A DNA stretch of 64,000 nt, from the NCBI GenBank assembly GCA_964446865.1, contig CAYURD010000001.1:155795-219794 (forward strand), in the 5' to 3' direction. The position numbers and the translations under genes are program-made. How positions within the stretch are numbered: position 1 is the first letter of the stretch; each line of letters starts with the position of its first letter. The notes under the pieces were generated by a model. It was not told where the DNA came from. It worked only from the letters and a program-made list of their open reading frames with translations, and made no database searches. Below, one piece after another: positions 63,771-64,000 of this stretch. Origin of the DNA: Glaciecola sp964446865. GTDB taxonomy: Bacteria; Pseudomonadota; Gammaproteobacteria; Enterobacterales; Alteromonadaceae.

Positions 63771-63884
63771 ATGGCTAATCTGCAATATTATTTGCTGTTT
63801 GACTTAATCGCTCTGCTCACTGTCGTGTGTATCTATTACATTGGCAAACTTATTTTATGGAGCATCAAAAATACGGACAGATAG
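63771..63884 (+). CDS. Small membrane protein of 37 residues
   Basis: ATG at 63771 with GAGGG 9 bases upstream, stop TAG at 63882. The product begins MANLQYYLLFDLIALLTVVC, has one hydrophobic helix and a basic end (KLILWSIKNTDR). Such tiny one-helix proteins are common in phage and island modules, but I find no family match. Coding status rests on the ribosome site and composition only. Confidence 0.45.
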   Translation: MANLQYYLLFDLIALLTVVCIYYIGKLILWSIKNTDR

Positions 63885-63902
63885 GGCTGCTGAGGCCCAG
63901 TA

Positions 63903-64000
63903 ATGGGACTATGGTCACGCATCCTCATCTCACTTTTTATCAACGAATTTACAAGCATAACTGCTCACCTGAAAATAACAGTTTTGTACGTTCGCTTAGT
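63903..64000 (+). CDS. Possible gene start cut by the right window edge
   Basis: ATG at 63903 with GAGG 7 bases upstream. The frame stays open to the edge (MGLWSRILISLFINEFTSIT...). Too short to identify. If real it would be the third small gene after the insertion sequence, in tight succession with the 37-residue frame. Confidence 0.3.
   Translation, partial: MGLWSRILISLFINEFTSITAHLKITVLYVRL

Noticed and set aside
60216..64000. Right-hand copy of the tRNA-Leu 3' end (attR)
   Set aside because: No match to the tRNA 3' sequence was seen to the right; the junction must be beyond the window.

Overview
The window is a chromosomal segment of a marine-type gammaproteobacterium, most likely from the Alteromonadales (Alteromonas/Glaciecola-like). 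This rests on the moderately AT-rich sequence and on gene order shared with that group: zapE/zapG-degQ-degS, mlaFEDCB-ibaG-murA, yrbG-kdsD-kdsC-lptCAB-rpoN-hpf-ptsN-rapZ-ptsO, arcB next to gltBD, holC-valS next to pepA, and lptFG. It is a scaffolded draft. Two 10-N runs break an endonuclease-like gene and pepA, and two 100-N runs both fall inside short tandem repeats.

Layout. 1-2960 is a minus-strand phosphate-starvation locus (phoB-phoR-pstS) with a clear Pho box. 3.0-9.5 kb holds rdgC, a lipoprotein of the endonuclease/exonuclease/phosphatase fold, a NarL/DesR-type two-component pair and two membrane diguanylate cyclases. RNase P RNA lies at 9.5-9.9 kb on the minus strand. 9.9-15.4 kb carries a YebC-family gene, zapE, zapG and the periplasmic proteases degQ and degS. 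15.4-20.5 kb is the minus-strand lipid-asymmetry operon ending in ibaG and murA. 20.9-30.5 kb is the divergent LPS (Kdo and Lpt) / sigma-54 / nitrogen-PTS cluster ending in mgtE. 30.5-39.5 kb has arcB and, divergently, gltBD. 39.7-51.7 kb mixes a secreted low-complexity protein, a DUF2726 protein, mtnN, B12 salvage genes (cbiB, btuF), a rhodanese, tyrS, an M23 peptidase, an HPt/HD-GYP protein, plsC and rraB. 51.9-60 kb has valS, holC, pepA, lptF-lptG and an RDD protein.

A tRNA-Leu(CAA) at 60.1 kb marks the left end of a genomic island that runs off the right edge. The integrase C-terminus is read from the antisense strand of the tRNA. The three recognisable mobility genes (integrase, second tyrosine recombinase, DDE transposase of an insertion sequence) are each interrupted by exactly one in-frame nonsense codon. 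The island therefore looks recently inactivated, or recoded.

Functionally the window is rich in envelope biogenesis: Lpt bridge parts C, A, B, F and G, the Kdo genes, the Mla transporter, MurA, DegQ/DegS and an M23 endopeptidase. It also holds signalling genes (PhoBR, ArcB, a LuxR-type pair, two diguanylate cyclases, one degenerate HD-GYP). The most unusual sequence features are a KEALSE hexapeptide array in the cytoplasmic tail of LptF, a set of short tandem arrays just 3' of stop codons, and the nonsense-riddled island. I found no convincing wholly new multi-gene system; the candidates are ranked in the findings.
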